DNA from: Candidatus Kapaibacterium sp.
GTDB taxonomy: Bacteria > Bacteroidota > Ignavibacteria > Kapaibacteriales > HRBIN21
NCBI GenBank assembly: GCA_025059875.1
Contig: JANXCT010000002.1
Coordinates: 1 to 64,000, forward strand
DNA length: 64,000 nucleotides
Reading direction: 5' to 3'
The position numbers were made by a program, and so were the translations under genes. Below are positions 49,319 to 58,538 of this stretch, piece after piece. How positions within the stretch are numbered: the stretch's first letter is position 1; every line of letters begins with the position of its first letter. The notes beneath the pieces are model-generated. The model saw only the letters and a program-made list of their open reading frames with translations, did not search any database and was not told the DNA's origin.

Positions 49319-52300
49319 ATGCTGCGAGTTGCTCTGACATGCCTAGTTGCTCTCTCGCTGACGCAGGCAGCAGTACCCGATCGGCCAAAGCCGGTTGGGG
49401 AGCGTTTCCCGATCTTCGTTGGAGCGCGGCCCCTGCCGAACGGTATGACTACTGTGCCGGCGGTCTTCTGGGTCAGCCGTAATCCAGAGCAGTACGTGCC
49501 TGGAGTGGTCATTCTAAAGACTCGCCAGATGTTCGTCGTGCCCAAGGGTTCCCGCGGCTTCGCATCATCGGTACTCATGCATGCCCTGGAACCCTTTCGT
49601 GTGCAGAGCGTCCGGCAGGTCTTTCCAGAGTACGTTGCCCCAGCCGTGCTCCAGCAGGATGTCTTCGGCCTGGGGAGGATCTACGAGGTGCGGTATGCTG
49701 CCCCTGTCGATCCCTACGACGTTTGTAAGGCTCTTAAAGACAACCCAGAGGTGGAGTATGCCGAGCCACTGTACAAGCGCCATCTGCTCTACACCCCAAA
49801 CGACCCTCGCTTTTCGGCTCAGTGGTTCCTGCAGCGCATCGCGGCGACGGGAGCGTGGGACATAACGCGCGGGGATACAGCGATAACGATTGCGGTCATC
49901 GATACAGGAACGGATTGGGAGCATGAGGACTTGGCCGCTAACATCTGGCGGAATCCGAGAGAAGTCCCTGGCAACGGGGTTGATGATGACGGAAACGGCA
50001 AAGTGGACGATGTGCGTGGATGGGACTTCGTCGGGAACGTCACGCTTCAGCAGGCTATGAGCGGACAGTTCCGAGAGGATAACGACCCGAAGGTACGTCC
50101 GACGGCCTCCGGAGGTTTGGCGCATGGCACACAGACAGCTGGATGTGCCAGCGCGGTGACAGACAATGCTACTGGCATCGCCTCTGCGGGTTTCCGCTGC
50201 CGAATTATTCCGATCAAGTGTGCTTCTGACAACCCCCAGACTCCTGGCGTATGGCGTGGTTATGAGGCTATCCTCTATGCTGCCCGCCTCGGAGCCCACA
50301 TCATCAACACTAGCTGGGGGGGTGGTGGAGGGAGTGCGACAGAGTATCAGGTGATCCAGCAGGCGATTGCACTCGGATCGCTGGTGGTAGCTGGGGTAGG
50401 CAACAATGGGGTGAACGTAGACTATGCCCCCTTCTACCCGGCTTGCTATCCGGGTGTGCTCAGCGTTGGAGCCACGACTCTTTCGGATGCTGCTGCCTCG
50501 TGGAGCAACTATGGTGTTGCGGTCCAAGTCTACGCCCCTGGCGAGAATATCCTTACCACAACTCCCAACGACGGATATGGGACCACTGGCGGTACCTCAT
50601 TCTCCGGCCCTATTGTCGCAGGTGTTGCTGCGCTTGTCAAGACCCTTCACCGTGACTGGACGCCATGGCAGATACTCCATCAGATTCGCAGTACGGCTGA
50701 CAATGTCTTGGCTTCGACACTTGCTCAGCGGCCGCTCTACTACGGGCGGGTCAATGCCCAGCGAGCTGTGGCCGTCAATCGCCGCTTCGATCAGGGCGTT
50801 CGTCTGCCTGGCATTGGGCTGGCAGAGAACGATCCGGTGCTCATCCGTTCTGCAACGGGAGCTATCAGCAGCTACGATCCCCATACGGTTGTGCTGCGAC
50901 TGAAGAACTACCTCGGACCGGCGACGTCGGTTACTGTACAACTGCAGTCGGTAGATGGCTACGCAACTGTTACTCCGCCGACCTCATCGGTTGGAGCGAT
51001 CGGGGCGGGGGAGATCAAGGGGGATACCATCTCCATCCAGCTCCGCCCGACGAACCCGTGGTACTTGGGGACAGTGGACTTCCTGGTAACCATTCGCGAC
51101 CAGGGGACGGGGTACGAGAACTACTTCTACCTCAGCATCCCCGTCGAACTGCCTACCTCGAACCAATACGCAGCTTTCTTCGGAGTGCCACCTGTCTATC
51201 GCTTCTACTCTGCCCATGCGGTACAGCCGGACTTCCTTTGGGCCGTTGGGACATTCCAGGAACAGCAAGGTGTCTTCCTTCGGTACGTGGTTGGACAGAA
51301 CCCTGCAGCGGGTCCGATTGCTAACGCTCCAATGTATGCAGTATTCGCTCTGGATGCCCAACGAGCCTTTGCCGGCAGTGGCCCCACGGACGGACAAGCA
51401 GCTATCTACCGAACCCAGAACGGAGGAGCTACATGGCAGGCGGTGAGCGTTGCCACGATTACACCATTCGTGAACGACGTTCGCTTCTTCAACGATGCCG
51501 AAGGTATCTTCCTCGGCGATCCGCGGGGAAGCACGTGGGGAATCGGGCGGACAACAGACGGTGGGCAGACCTGGCAGCGCGTCACCGCGGTTCCCCCACC
51601 GCTACAGAATGAGGCTGGCCTGGTAGGCTCGGTATGGTGGCTGGGAGATACCTGCTGGTTCGGGACAACGGCAGGGCGTGTCTTCCGGAGCACGAATCGT
51701 GGGCAGTCGTGGCAAGTTAGCCAACTTTCTGGCGTCTCGGGGTACGTGACCCAGGTCGTCTTCCGGAATGGGCGCGAAGGGATCGCTGTCTACAGACCGA
51801 CAACACAACAAGGGGCACCGTACTTAGTGGCAGCCTCTACTGACGGTGGAGCGAGCTGGCAGCTCAACGTAGCGAACCTCACAAGCCTGGGCTTCCTACC
51901 TGTCTATGGCTACGCTCCACCGAACTCCTGGGAGATCTTCCTGCTGGGTGCCAACGGTGCGGTGCTCGGTACAGCGAACTTAGGACGCGACTGGCGCCCT
52001 GTCCTAACGATGGAGACCGGTGGTGTGTCGCTCACCGGAGCTGGAGTCCCGGTGCAGAACCGAGCTCGCCTATGGACGGTGGGCGACGTTGTCGGCTACT
52101 TAGACTTTGACTATGCCCGAACTAACGTTCGGAGAGAGCTCTCAGCCCCTGCCAGTCTCCAATTTGACACTGTCGAGGTGGGATTCTCCAGGACTCGGCT
52201 CCTGACGCTCCAGAACACGGGTGACACAGCTCTCCAGATCACGGACTTGACGATAGTTCCCGTCAACGCTGCTCCAGGTGAGTATGAGATCCTGAACCCT

Positions 52301-52738
52301 CCATCGCTTCCTGTTGCACTCCAGCCGAGCGCAACACTTACGCTTCGGCTCCGCTTTACCCCAGCGCAGGCCGGCCAGCGTACAGCAACCCTGCGTGTCA
52401 CCAGCACAGCAGCAAACTCGCCGAGAGATGTTACCCTCTATGGTGTTGGCAGAGCCGGTTCTACAGTCGGCTCAGGCCCTTCGGGAGTCCCCACGATTCG
52501 TTGGGTCCAGCTACCAGATGGGGGGATGTTGGCCGAGTTAACTGTGGAGCAATCGCAGTGGGTAGAGCTCCAGGTCAGTGACCTTCGTGGTGCCGTGGTG
52601 GCTCATGTTCGCCAGTGGGTAGACCAAGGGACCTCGTACGTGAGGTTGCCTACTCCTCCAAGCGCTTCGGGTCTCTATTTCTGGCGTTTGGCCCTAGCTG
52701 GAACCGGAAGGTCCCTCGGCGGTACCTTTCTGCGTTAA
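49319..52738 (+). CDS. T9SS-secreted subtilisin-like (S8) serine protease
   Basis: 1139 aa. Signal peptide (about 1-18), an inhibitor-like propeptide (to about 155), then an S8 peptidase domain with the catalytic triad in typical motifs: [14 protein letters not shown] (Asp), [11 protein letters not shown] (His) and [16 protein letters not shown] (Ser). After a beta-sandwich come Asp-box repeats ([33 protein letters not shown]), a HYDIN/choice-of-anchor D-like domain ([22 protein letters not shown]) and a T9SS sorting domain ([29 protein letters not shown]). It degrades proteins outside the cell. The panB start overlaps its stop (TAATG). Confidence 0.93.
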   Translation: MLRVALTCLVALSLTQAAVPDRPKPVGERFPIFVGARPLPNGMTTVPAVFWVSRNPEQYVPGVVILKTRQMFVVPKGSRGFASSVLMHALEPFRVQSVRQVFPEYVAPAVLQQDVFGLGRIYEVRYAAPVDPYDVCKALKDNPEVEYAEPLYKRHLLYTPNDPRFSAQWFLQRIAATGAWDITRGDTAITIAVIDTGTDWEHEDLAANIWRNPREVPGNGVDDDGNGKVDDVRGWDFVGNVTLQQAMSGQFREDNDPKVRPTASGGLAHGTQTAGCASAVTDNATGIASAGFRCRIIPIKCASDNPQTPGVWRGYEAILYAARLGAHIINTSWGGGGGSATEYQVIQQAIALGSLVVAGVGNNGVNVDYAPFYPACYPGVLSVGATTLSDAAASWSNYGVAVQVYAPGENILTTTPNDGYGTTGGTSFSGPIVAGVAALVKTLHRDWTPWQILHQIRSTADNVLASTLAQRPLYYGRVNAQRAVAVNRRFDQGVRLPGIGLAENDPVLIRSATGAISSYDPHTVVLRLKNYLGPATSVTVQLQSVDGYATVTPPTSSVGAIGAGEIKGDTISIQLRPTNPWYLGTVDFLVTIRDQGTGYENYFYLSIPVELPTSNQYAAFFGVPPVYRFYSAHAVQPDFLWAVGTFQEQQGVFLRYVVGQNPAAGPIANAPMYAVFALDAQRAFAGSGPTDGQAAIYRTQNGGATWQAVSVATITPFVNDVRFFNDAEGIFLGDPRGSTWGIGRTTDGGQTWQRVTAVPPPLQNEAGLVGSVWWLGDTCWFGTTAGRVFRSTNRGQSWQVSQLSGVSGYVTQVVFRNGREGIAVYRPTTQQGAPYLVAASTDGGASWQLNVANLTSLGFLPVYGYAPPNSWEIFLLGANGAVLGTANLGRDWRPVLTMETGGVSLTGAGVPVQNRARLWTVGDVVGYLDFDYARTNVRRELSAPASLQFDTVEVGFSRTRLLTLQNTGDTALQITDLTIVPVNAAPGEYEILNPPSLPVALQPSATLTLRLRFTPAQAGQRTATLRVTSTAANSPRDVTLYGVGRAGSTVGSGPSGVPTIRWVQLPDGGMLAELTVEQSQWVELQVSDLRGAVVAHVRQWVDQGTSYVRLPTPPSASGLYFWRLALAGTGRSLGGTFLR

Positions 52739-53589
52739 TGGACCCAACGCAGCGCCCACAGCTAGAGGGTCATGAGCCGGAAAGGGGGCGCCCTCGGCGG
52801 GTAACGACTTTACGGCTGCGACAGATGAAGGAGGCGGGGCAGAAGATTGTCTGCCTGACAGCCTATGATGCGCTTATGGCTCGCATCTTCGACGAGGTTG
52901 GGGTGGATGTCATCTTGGTGGGGGACTCCTTGGGCAACGTCTTCCAGGGCCATGAGACGACAATTCCCGTAACGCTGGAGGAGATGATCTACCACACGAA
53001 GGCTGTCGTCCGTGGCGTTCGCCGAGCCCTCGTCGTCACGGATATGCCCTTCATGAGCTATCAAGTCTCCCCTGAGGAAGCCTTTCGGAATGCTGGGCGC
53101 ATCATGAAGGAGGGAGGAGCTAGTGCCGTCAAGCTGGAAGGCGGAGAACGGATCGTAGATACCGTTGCCCGGATGACCGCAGCCGGTATTCCCGTCATGG
53201 GCCACCTGGGGTTGACCCCTCAGAGCATTCATCAGTTTGGCTCTTATCGTGTCCGCGGGACCGATCCTCGAGAGGCGGAACAGATTCTGCGCGACGCCAA
53301 ACTCCTGGAAGAGGCAGGGGCCTTTGCGCTAGTGTTGGAGAAGATTCCGGCAGAGTTAGCTCGACGAGTTACGGAGTCTGTCTCCATCCCTACGATCGGC
53401 ATTGGAGCTGGAGTTTACTGCGACGGACAGGTCTTAGTCTACACCGATATGCTGGGGCTTACTCGAGACTTTCAGCCGCGCTTCGTCCGACGGTACGAGA
53501 ACCTGTATGAGCGCATCTGTCAGGCCGTTGCCCGCTATGCTGACGATGTCCGGGCTCAGCGCTTCCCGTCAGAGGAGGAGAGTTATTGA
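52738..53589 (+). CDS. panB: 3-methyl-2-oxobutanoate hydroxymethyltransferase
   Basis: 283 aa TIM-barrel enzyme that adds a hydroxymethyl group from methylenetetrahydrofolate to 2-oxoisovalerate, giving ketopantoate (pantothenate/CoA synthesis). Motifs: [103 protein letters not shown] overlaps the protease stop (TAATG), so it is probably translated from a shared mRNA although functionally unrelated. A basic N-terminal segment of about 25 residues precedes the conserved part. Confidence 0.96.
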   Translation: MDPTQRPQLEGHEPERGRPRRVTTLRLRQMKEAGQKIVCLTAYDALMARIFDEVGVDVILVGDSLGNVFQGHETTIPVTLEEMIYHTKAVVRGVRRALVVTDMPFMSYQVSPEEAFRNAGRIMKEGGASAVKLEGGERIVDTVARMTAAGIPVMGHLGLTPQSIHQFGSYRVRGTDPREAEQILRDAKLLEEAGAFALVLEKIPAELARRVTESVSIPTIGIGAGVYCDGQVLVYTDMLGLTRDFQPRFVRRYENLYERICQAVARYADDVRAQRFPSEEESY

Positions 53590-53974
53590 GGCTCTCTTCG
53601 TGCTCGTGGTACTCGTGGTAGTAGTCAGAGGGATCGGAGGATGTAGTTCTCCGTCGCAGCCGACCCCTCCAGCGGTTGTATTCCCGGACAGCAACGTGAG
53701 CTTCCGTCGCCACGTGCAGCCTTTCCTGCGCCAGGGATGCTCTCTCGTAGGCTGCCATAGCGATGCTTCGCGGGCTGGTGGTGTTGCTTTAGAAGAGTAT
53801 GGGCACCTTTGGGAGCGGCCGGGATTGATTGTGCCAGGAGACCCTTCGGCTAGCCTCTTGCAGCAGATACTGGAACGTCGTCTCTGGCACTCCCCTGACC
53901 CTCTCACCCTCAGCACAGAGAACCAGCGCCGAGGTATGCGACGGTGGATTGCCGAGGGTGCGCAGAACAACTAG
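53546..53974 (+). CDS. Small cytochrome-c-like lipoprotein (CX4CH type)
   Basis: About 142 aa. A hydrophobic segment ([17 protein letters not shown]) ends in a lipobox. The mature part reads [21 protein letters not shown], then [26 protein letters not shown] and ends WIAEGAQNN, the layout of small cytochrome-like lipoproteins of the planctomycete cytochrome C / Bacteroidota type. The heme-like motif is CX4CH, seen in this group, not CX2CH; whether heme is bound is open. The start overlaps the panB 3' end by about 44 bp (ATG 53546 or 53537); convergent 4-bp overlap with the dehydrogenase gene. Confidence 0.7.
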   Translation: MSGLSASRQRRRVIEALFVLVVLVVVVRGIGGCSSPSQPTPPAVVFPDSNVSFRRHVQPFLRQGCSLVGCHSDASRAGGVALEEYGHLWERPGLIVPGDPSASLLQQILERRLWHSPDPLTLSTENQRRGMRRWIAEGAQNN

Positions 53975-55338
53975 GCGACGCACACTGTCTTGATGTTGAC
54001 GAACTCCCGAATCCCGAAGATGGAGAGCTCCCGCCCCCAGCCCGACTGCTTAATCCCGCCAAAGGGGAGTCGCGGGTCTGAGCGGACATATGCGTTGACG
54101 AAACACGAGCCGGCGTGGAGCAGATCTCGGGCAATCTGCTCGCCGCGTTCACGGTCCCGCGTGAAGATGGCGGCTCCGAGCCCATACGGAGAAGCATTTG
54201 CAAGCTCTATGGCTTCGCGCTCGCTGCGAGCAGGGACAATAGCAGCCACAGGACCGAAGGTTTCCTCGTCAAAGACTGGCATGCCAGGGCGTACGTCCGT
54301 GAGGACTGTTGGCGGGTAGAACCAGCCCGGCAGCGGAGGGATGTCCCCGCCCAGGAGCAGACGAGCTCCGAGCGCCAGACTCTCCTGAACCTGCCGGTGG
54401 AGGTTGTCCCGGAGATCGCTACGAGCAAGTGGACCTAAGGCGGCTGTACGGTCAGTTGGAGCTCCGAACCGTTGCTGGCGCATTGCTTCAACGAAAGCTT
54501 CTTCGAACGCTGGGCGAATGCTCTCCAGAACGATGAAGCGCTTTGCCGCAATACAGCTTTGGCCGCTATTGATGAGTCGGGCAGCAACGCAGGTCGCTAC
54601 AGTTGCCTCTAAGTCGGCATCCTCCAGAATCACGTAAGGATCACTCCCACCCAGCTCTAGAACAGTCTTCTTGAGTGCTGCTCCTGCTTGTGCAGCAACG
54701 ATTCGTCCAGCCCGCGTGCTACCCGTGAACGCGACTGCGGAGGTCGCAGAGTGTTGGATGAGATCTGGGATTCGCTCGACTGGTACCAGTACTACCTGGA
54801 AAACCCCCTCCGGGAAGCCGCTTTCCCGAAAGAGGCCTTCAAGAGCAAGGGCAGTAGTTGTCACATTTGGGGCATGCTTGAGAAGGAGCACATTGCCCGC
54901 CATAAGGGCCGCAGCAGCGCAACGGAAGACCTGCCAGAAGGGAAAGTTCCATGGCATGATTGCCAGGATACACCCAAGGGGTTGAAAGGCGACGTAGCTT
55001 TTGGAGAATTCGGTAGCAACGGATTCTGGTGCGAGGAATCGCTCAGCATTGTCGGCGAAGTAGTCACAGACCCATGCGCACTTCTCAACTTCCGCTATTC
55101 CCTGCGGTATCGGTTTGCCCATCTCCTCAGCGAACAGTTCCGCATACTCCTTTGACCGTTCGCGGAGCAGATTGGCTATTCGGCGTAGATAACTGGCTCG
55201 CTCGGAGAAGCTTAGTGCTGCCCAATCGGGGGAGGCCGAGGTGGCCCGCTGGAGTCTCCGTCCGACTTCCTCTGGGGAATGGGGCTCGTAGCGGCGGAGC
55301 ACACGTCCAGTGAGAGGCGAGGTACTGACAAACTCCAT
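53971..55338 (-). CDS. NAD(P)-dependent succinate-semialdehyde dehydrogenase-like aldehyde dehydrogenase
   Basis: 455 aa aldehyde dehydrogenase. MPWNFPFWQVFR, the Rossmann segment FTGSTRAGRIVAAQA, the general base in LELGGSDPYVILEDAD, and the catalytic Cys in NSGQSCIAAKRFIV are present; C-terminal DEETFGPVAAIV and LPFGGIKQSGWGREL are usual. Best fit is the short succinate-semialdehyde dehydrogenase (GabD/Sad) group, which feeds GABA or 4-hydroxybutyrate carbon into succinate; substrate is inferred. No TAnnTTTG element found upstream. Confidence 0.88.
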   Translation of the reverse strand: MEFVSTSPLTGRVLRRYEPHSPEEVGRRLQRATSASPDWAALSFSERASYLRRIANLLRERSKEYAELFAEEMGKPIPQGIAEVEKCAWVCDYFADNAERFLAPESVATEFSKSYVAFQPLGCILAIMPWNFPFWQVFRCAAAALMAGNVLLLKHAPNVTTTALALEGLFRESGFPEGVFQVVLVPVERIPDLIQHSATSAVAFTGSTRAGRIVAAQAGAALKKTVLELGGSDPYVILEDADLEATVATCVAARLINSGQSCIAAKRFIVLESIRPAFEEAFVEAMRQQRFGAPTDRTAALGPLARSDLRDNLHRQVQESLALGARLLLGGDIPPLPGWFYPPTVLTDVRPGMPVFDEETFGPVAAIVPARSEREAIELANASPYGLGAAIFTRDRERGEQIARDLLHAGSCFVNAYVRSDPRLPFGGIKQSGWGRELSIFGIREFVNIKTVCVA

Positions 55339-55413
55339 GGTCCTCTACCTTCTCGTGAAGGTATTACCAGGAGACGAACAGCGTAGGGGTTGTGACTTTG
55401 GTGAGCGGAGTTG

Positions 55414-55421
55414 TATTTTTG
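55414..55421 (+). promoter_or_regulatory. Candidate promoter (TTG-N21-TATTTTTG) for the large T9SS protein
   Basis: TATTTTTG at 55414-55421 with TTG at 55390-55392, spacer 21 bp. The 84-nt leader to ATG 55505 is purine-rich with a small hairpin (CTGTG ... CACAG). The remainder of 55339-55413 shows nothing else. Confidence 0.6.
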
Positions 55422-55504
55422 TAGCGTCCTCGAGGGATGGGGAGGGGGTGGACGGGGGTCTGTGAGCGAGCCACAGAGAACGTAGCACAACACGAGAAGA
55501 AACG

Positions 55505-58468
55505 ATGCAACACGGCTTAGCTGTTGCTGCCCTACTGATTCTCTTCTGCACTGCAGGCTTAGGAGGACAAAAGGTGTGGACCCCAAGAGTAACCAACGAG
55601 GTTCGCCCAGAACTCCAACAATGGCACGATCCCACTAACTGGTATCCACACGGGGTACCGACCCGTGAGGATGACGTGGTAATCTCTACTTGGATCTTTG
55701 TCACGCAGCCTGCAGAATGCCGTAACCTTACTCTCTCTAAGGCTACGCTAACGCTCTTCGCTCCGTTGGTCGTAGAGCAAGATGCACGCATTGTAAATTT
55801 CGGCATGGTTGATCCTGTGGATTCTCTTGCGTACTTGGAGGTTGGAGGCAGGCTGGAGCTGGATGGAACGTTGCTAGTTCGAGAAGAGCGCTCTTTCAGC
55901 AGCTACTACCGCATCCTTCCAGAACAGCTCATCGTTGGTGATCTTGGAGTAGTTATCACGGTGGCGGATGGTCGTGAGTATGCCGGCATCCCGCAACGTG
56001 CTCCGCTGAAGGACTGGCGAAAAGTTCGTTTTCCTGAAGGCATCTGTGCTCTCCGGACATGGGATGGAGGGGCTGGAACGACGAACTGGAACGATGCCGC
56101 GAATTGGAATCCAGACAGCGTACCGGTAAATGGAAGCTACATAACGATTGACACTACGGTCACGATCAATGTGAACTTGGCTGCCTCTGTTACCCTCAAC
56201 GGTGGCGCAAACAACATTGCTACGGCAGCCAATACTCAGGTGACATTGAGCATGAACGCTGGTGGCAACTACTTCCTGATGTTCAGCGCCGGGAACGCGA
56301 CGCACAATTACGGAACGGGGACGAACTCGTCGGTCACCTTTACACAGGCTGCCGATAATGCCCAAGGACGATTTTCATTCCAAGGCAACAACGCCACGCA
56401 CAACTTCGGCAACGTGACATTTGAGGTTCGTGGGACGGCCTTTACGGGTGGCACTGGCTCCAACTACGTCTTTGGGGCAAACCCTGACTACGTCTGGGGG
56501 ACAACCACTGTCTGGTACCGCCGAACTGGAGACCAATCCGTGGACGTTAGCCTGCCCGACGGCACACCGTACCAGACGCTACGTTTCAGTGGGTCCGGGA
56601 CCAAGACCTTGGAGCCTGGAACGTGCTCAGTTACGAACCTTGTGCTAGACAACGATAACTTCACTCTAGACACGCAGTTTAGCACAGATGGGTTCAGTGT
56701 TACGAACACTCCAACGACACAGGGCAACAACACGTACATTGTGCGAGGCTGGATTGGAACGAACTACAACGGCTTCCCGACAACGTGGAATGGTACCGTA
56801 CGGTTCATCGCCTCCAACGCGAATCAGAATCTCCCCAGCGGCTATACCTTCAACGGTACAGTTACCCTGGAAGGGAACAATACCACGAAGAACATGACGG
56901 GGAACTTCAGCGCTGCAACCGTGTTCATTGGCACTGGCAGTGACAATCCCGTCCTCAATATGAATGGCTACAAGATCAATCCCGTAGGTTCCTCTAACAG
57001 CGTTACAGTACGCTCGGGAGCAACTCTACGCATCCCGAACGCTCCCGGTGCAAGTCCTGATCTGCCGGGCGTCGGCTTCACGAACTTGACGACACAGCCC
57101 AACTCAACTGTTATCTACAACCGTAACGGCGATCAGAACATCTTTAACACCACCTACCACAACCTTCAGCTCACCACGGGAGGGATTAAGACGTTCCCCC
57201 AGGCAGACGTGACAGTTAAAGGGACACTGACCGTTGGGAGTGGAGCGAAAGGGAGGACGCAGGGAACCTACAAGGTCATCTTGGATAGGAGCACAGGTGC
57301 AACGCTCTCGGAGACAGCCACAGGCGACGACGGCAAGCTTTACGGTACTGTTGAGGCAACGGAGAACATCAATGCCGCTGGGACGACCTACAGCTTCGGC
57401 AACATTGGGCTGAGCATCACAACGAGTTCCAGTGCCACAAACTTCCTCGGGACTACGACCGTTACCCGCTACCTCGGCTCTCCGTTTGTACGCGATTTCT
57501 CTAATGTCCTTGGTCCCGGGGTGCCGGGTAATGTACTCCGCGGTTATAAGCTTCTCGCAGCGAACCAGGGGAATGTAGCTGGACACGACATCACACTCAG
57601 TTATAACCCCAACAACACTGTAGAGCTCAATGGCCAGAACCCGAATGCCATGCGGGTCTACCGTTGGGTAGGACACGGGTTTACGGATCTCTTCCCACGG
57701 GCCAGCGATCTGAGCTCATTTGGATACGCGATGGGGTCTGCAAGCTCCGTGACAGTTACTCTTTCCACTTTCCAGGGAATAGGTCAGACCCCCATTGACC
57801 CAAGCTACGGCAACATCAATGGCGAATTCTACTTCTCCAACGGCCGTGCGGGAGACTTTGCACTGCCGGTGCAGTTGGAGTCGTTCGCTGCTCATCCTTC
57901 CCGTGAAGGGATTCTCTTATCGTGGCGAACTGCCTCGGAAGAGCGTAATCTCGGTTTTCGGCTTTGGCGGCGAGATGACGGCCTGGGTGACGGACCCTTT
58001 GAGCTCATTGCCTCTTACGAGGTTGTTCCTGAGCTTCGGGGCATAGGCTCTGCTCCCTTTGGACGCCAGTATGCTTACGTTGATCGGCACAGACTGCAAC
58101 GCGGGCACCCTTACACGTACGTACTGGAGAGCGTTGATGAGGATGGGACTGTCCACTTCCTGCGCTCTCTGACGGTCGTTTACGACTACGCTGATGAGTT
58201 CCACGCTAAGATCCGGCCGAGTGTCTCTACGGGAGACGAAGCGAAGCTGGTCGTATATGGACCTGTCCGAGGAACGGTTGAGCTGACTCTCTATAGCGTC
58301 GATGGGCAACGAGTGCAAGAGGTACGACAGGACGGGGTAGAACGACAGCTAGAGGTCCCACTGTCCTTCAAGTCATTGGCAGCGGGAACGTATGAGTATG
58401 TCGTCCGTGTACGGACGGAAGACGGACAACTGCTACAGAGTAGAGGGCGCTTCGTCTTGCTACGGTAA
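55505..58468 (+). CDS. Large T9SS-secreted repeat protein
   Basis: 987 aa. Signal peptide (about 1-22), then a region with NWYPHGVPTREDDVVIS and DAANWNPDSVPVNGSYITI typical of surface proteins with a parallel-beta core, and a long Asn/Thr/Gly-rich stretch (about 200-700) with repeated short strands (ATHNYGTGTNSSVTF, ATHNFGNVTFEV, LNMNGYKINPVGSSNSVTV) that looks like a beta-helix. An FN3-like domain follows (LPVQLESFAAHPSREGILLSW), and a T9SS sorting domain ends the protein (LTLYSVDGQRVQEV, LAAGTYEYVV). Probably an adhesin or matrix protein; ligand unknown. Lower GC than its neighbours in the repeat part. Confidence 0.85.
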   Translation: MQHGLAVAALLILFCTAGLGGQKVWTPRVTNEVRPELQQWHDPTNWYPHGVPTREDDVVISTWIFVTQPAECRNLTLSKATLTLFAPLVVEQDARIVNFGMVDPVDSLAYLEVGGRLELDGTLLVREERSFSSYYRILPEQLIVGDLGVVITVADGREYAGIPQRAPLKDWRKVRFPEGICALRTWDGGAGTTNWNDAANWNPDSVPVNGSYITIDTTVTINVNLAASVTLNGGANNIATAANTQVTLSMNAGGNYFLMFSAGNATHNYGTGTNSSVTFTQAADNAQGRFSFQGNNATHNFGNVTFEVRGTAFTGGTGSNYVFGANPDYVWGTTTVWYRRTGDQSVDVSLPDGTPYQTLRFSGSGTKTLEPGTCSVTNLVLDNDNFTLDTQFSTDGFSVTNTPTTQGNNTYIVRGWIGTNYNGFPTTWNGTVRFIASNANQNLPSGYTFNGTVTLEGNNTTKNMTGNFSAATVFIGTGSDNPVLNMNGYKINPVGSSNSVTVRSGATLRIPNAPGASPDLPGVGFTNLTTQPNSTVIYNRNGDQNIFNTTYHNLQLTTGGIKTFPQADVTVKGTLTVGSGAKGRTQGTYKVILDRSTGATLSETATGDDGKLYGTVEATENINAAGTTYSFGNIGLSITTSSSATNFLGTTTVTRYLGSPFVRDFSNVLGPGVPGNVLRGYKLLAANQGNVAGHDITLSYNPNNTVELNGQNPNAMRVYRWVGHGFTDLFPRASDLSSFGYAMGSASSVTVTLSTFQGIGQTPIDPSYGNINGEFYFSNGRAGDFALPVQLESFAAHPSREGILLSWRTASEERNLGFRLWRRDDGLGDGPFELIASYEVVPELRGIGSAPFGRQYAYVDRHRLQRGHPYTYVLESVDEDGTVHFLRSLTVVYDYADEFHAKIRPSVSTGDEAKLVVYGPVRGTVELTLYSVDGQRVQEVRQDGVERQLEVPLSFKSLAAGTYEYVVRVRTEDGQLLQSRGRFVLLR

Positions 58469-58492
58469 GACAGCGTTTCACACCCCTATTGC

Positions 58493-58522
58493 GGCCGCCT
58501 CTCAAAGAGGGGCGGCCTTCAT
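58493..58522 (+). terminator. Hairpin terminator after the large T9SS gene
   Basis: GGCCGCCTCTC (58493-58503) pairs with GAGGGGCGGCC (58507-58517), loop AAA, followed by TTCATT. The weak T-run suggests partial termination. It lies before the likely start of the next gene, arguing against upstream starts for that gene. Confidence 0.65.
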
Positions 58523-58538
58523 TATCGCCAGACATTGT

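Noticed and set aside
49565-50527. 320-codon open frame on the minus strand
   Set aside because: It is opposite the S8 protease catalytic domain, which contains the triad; the minus translation has no family features.
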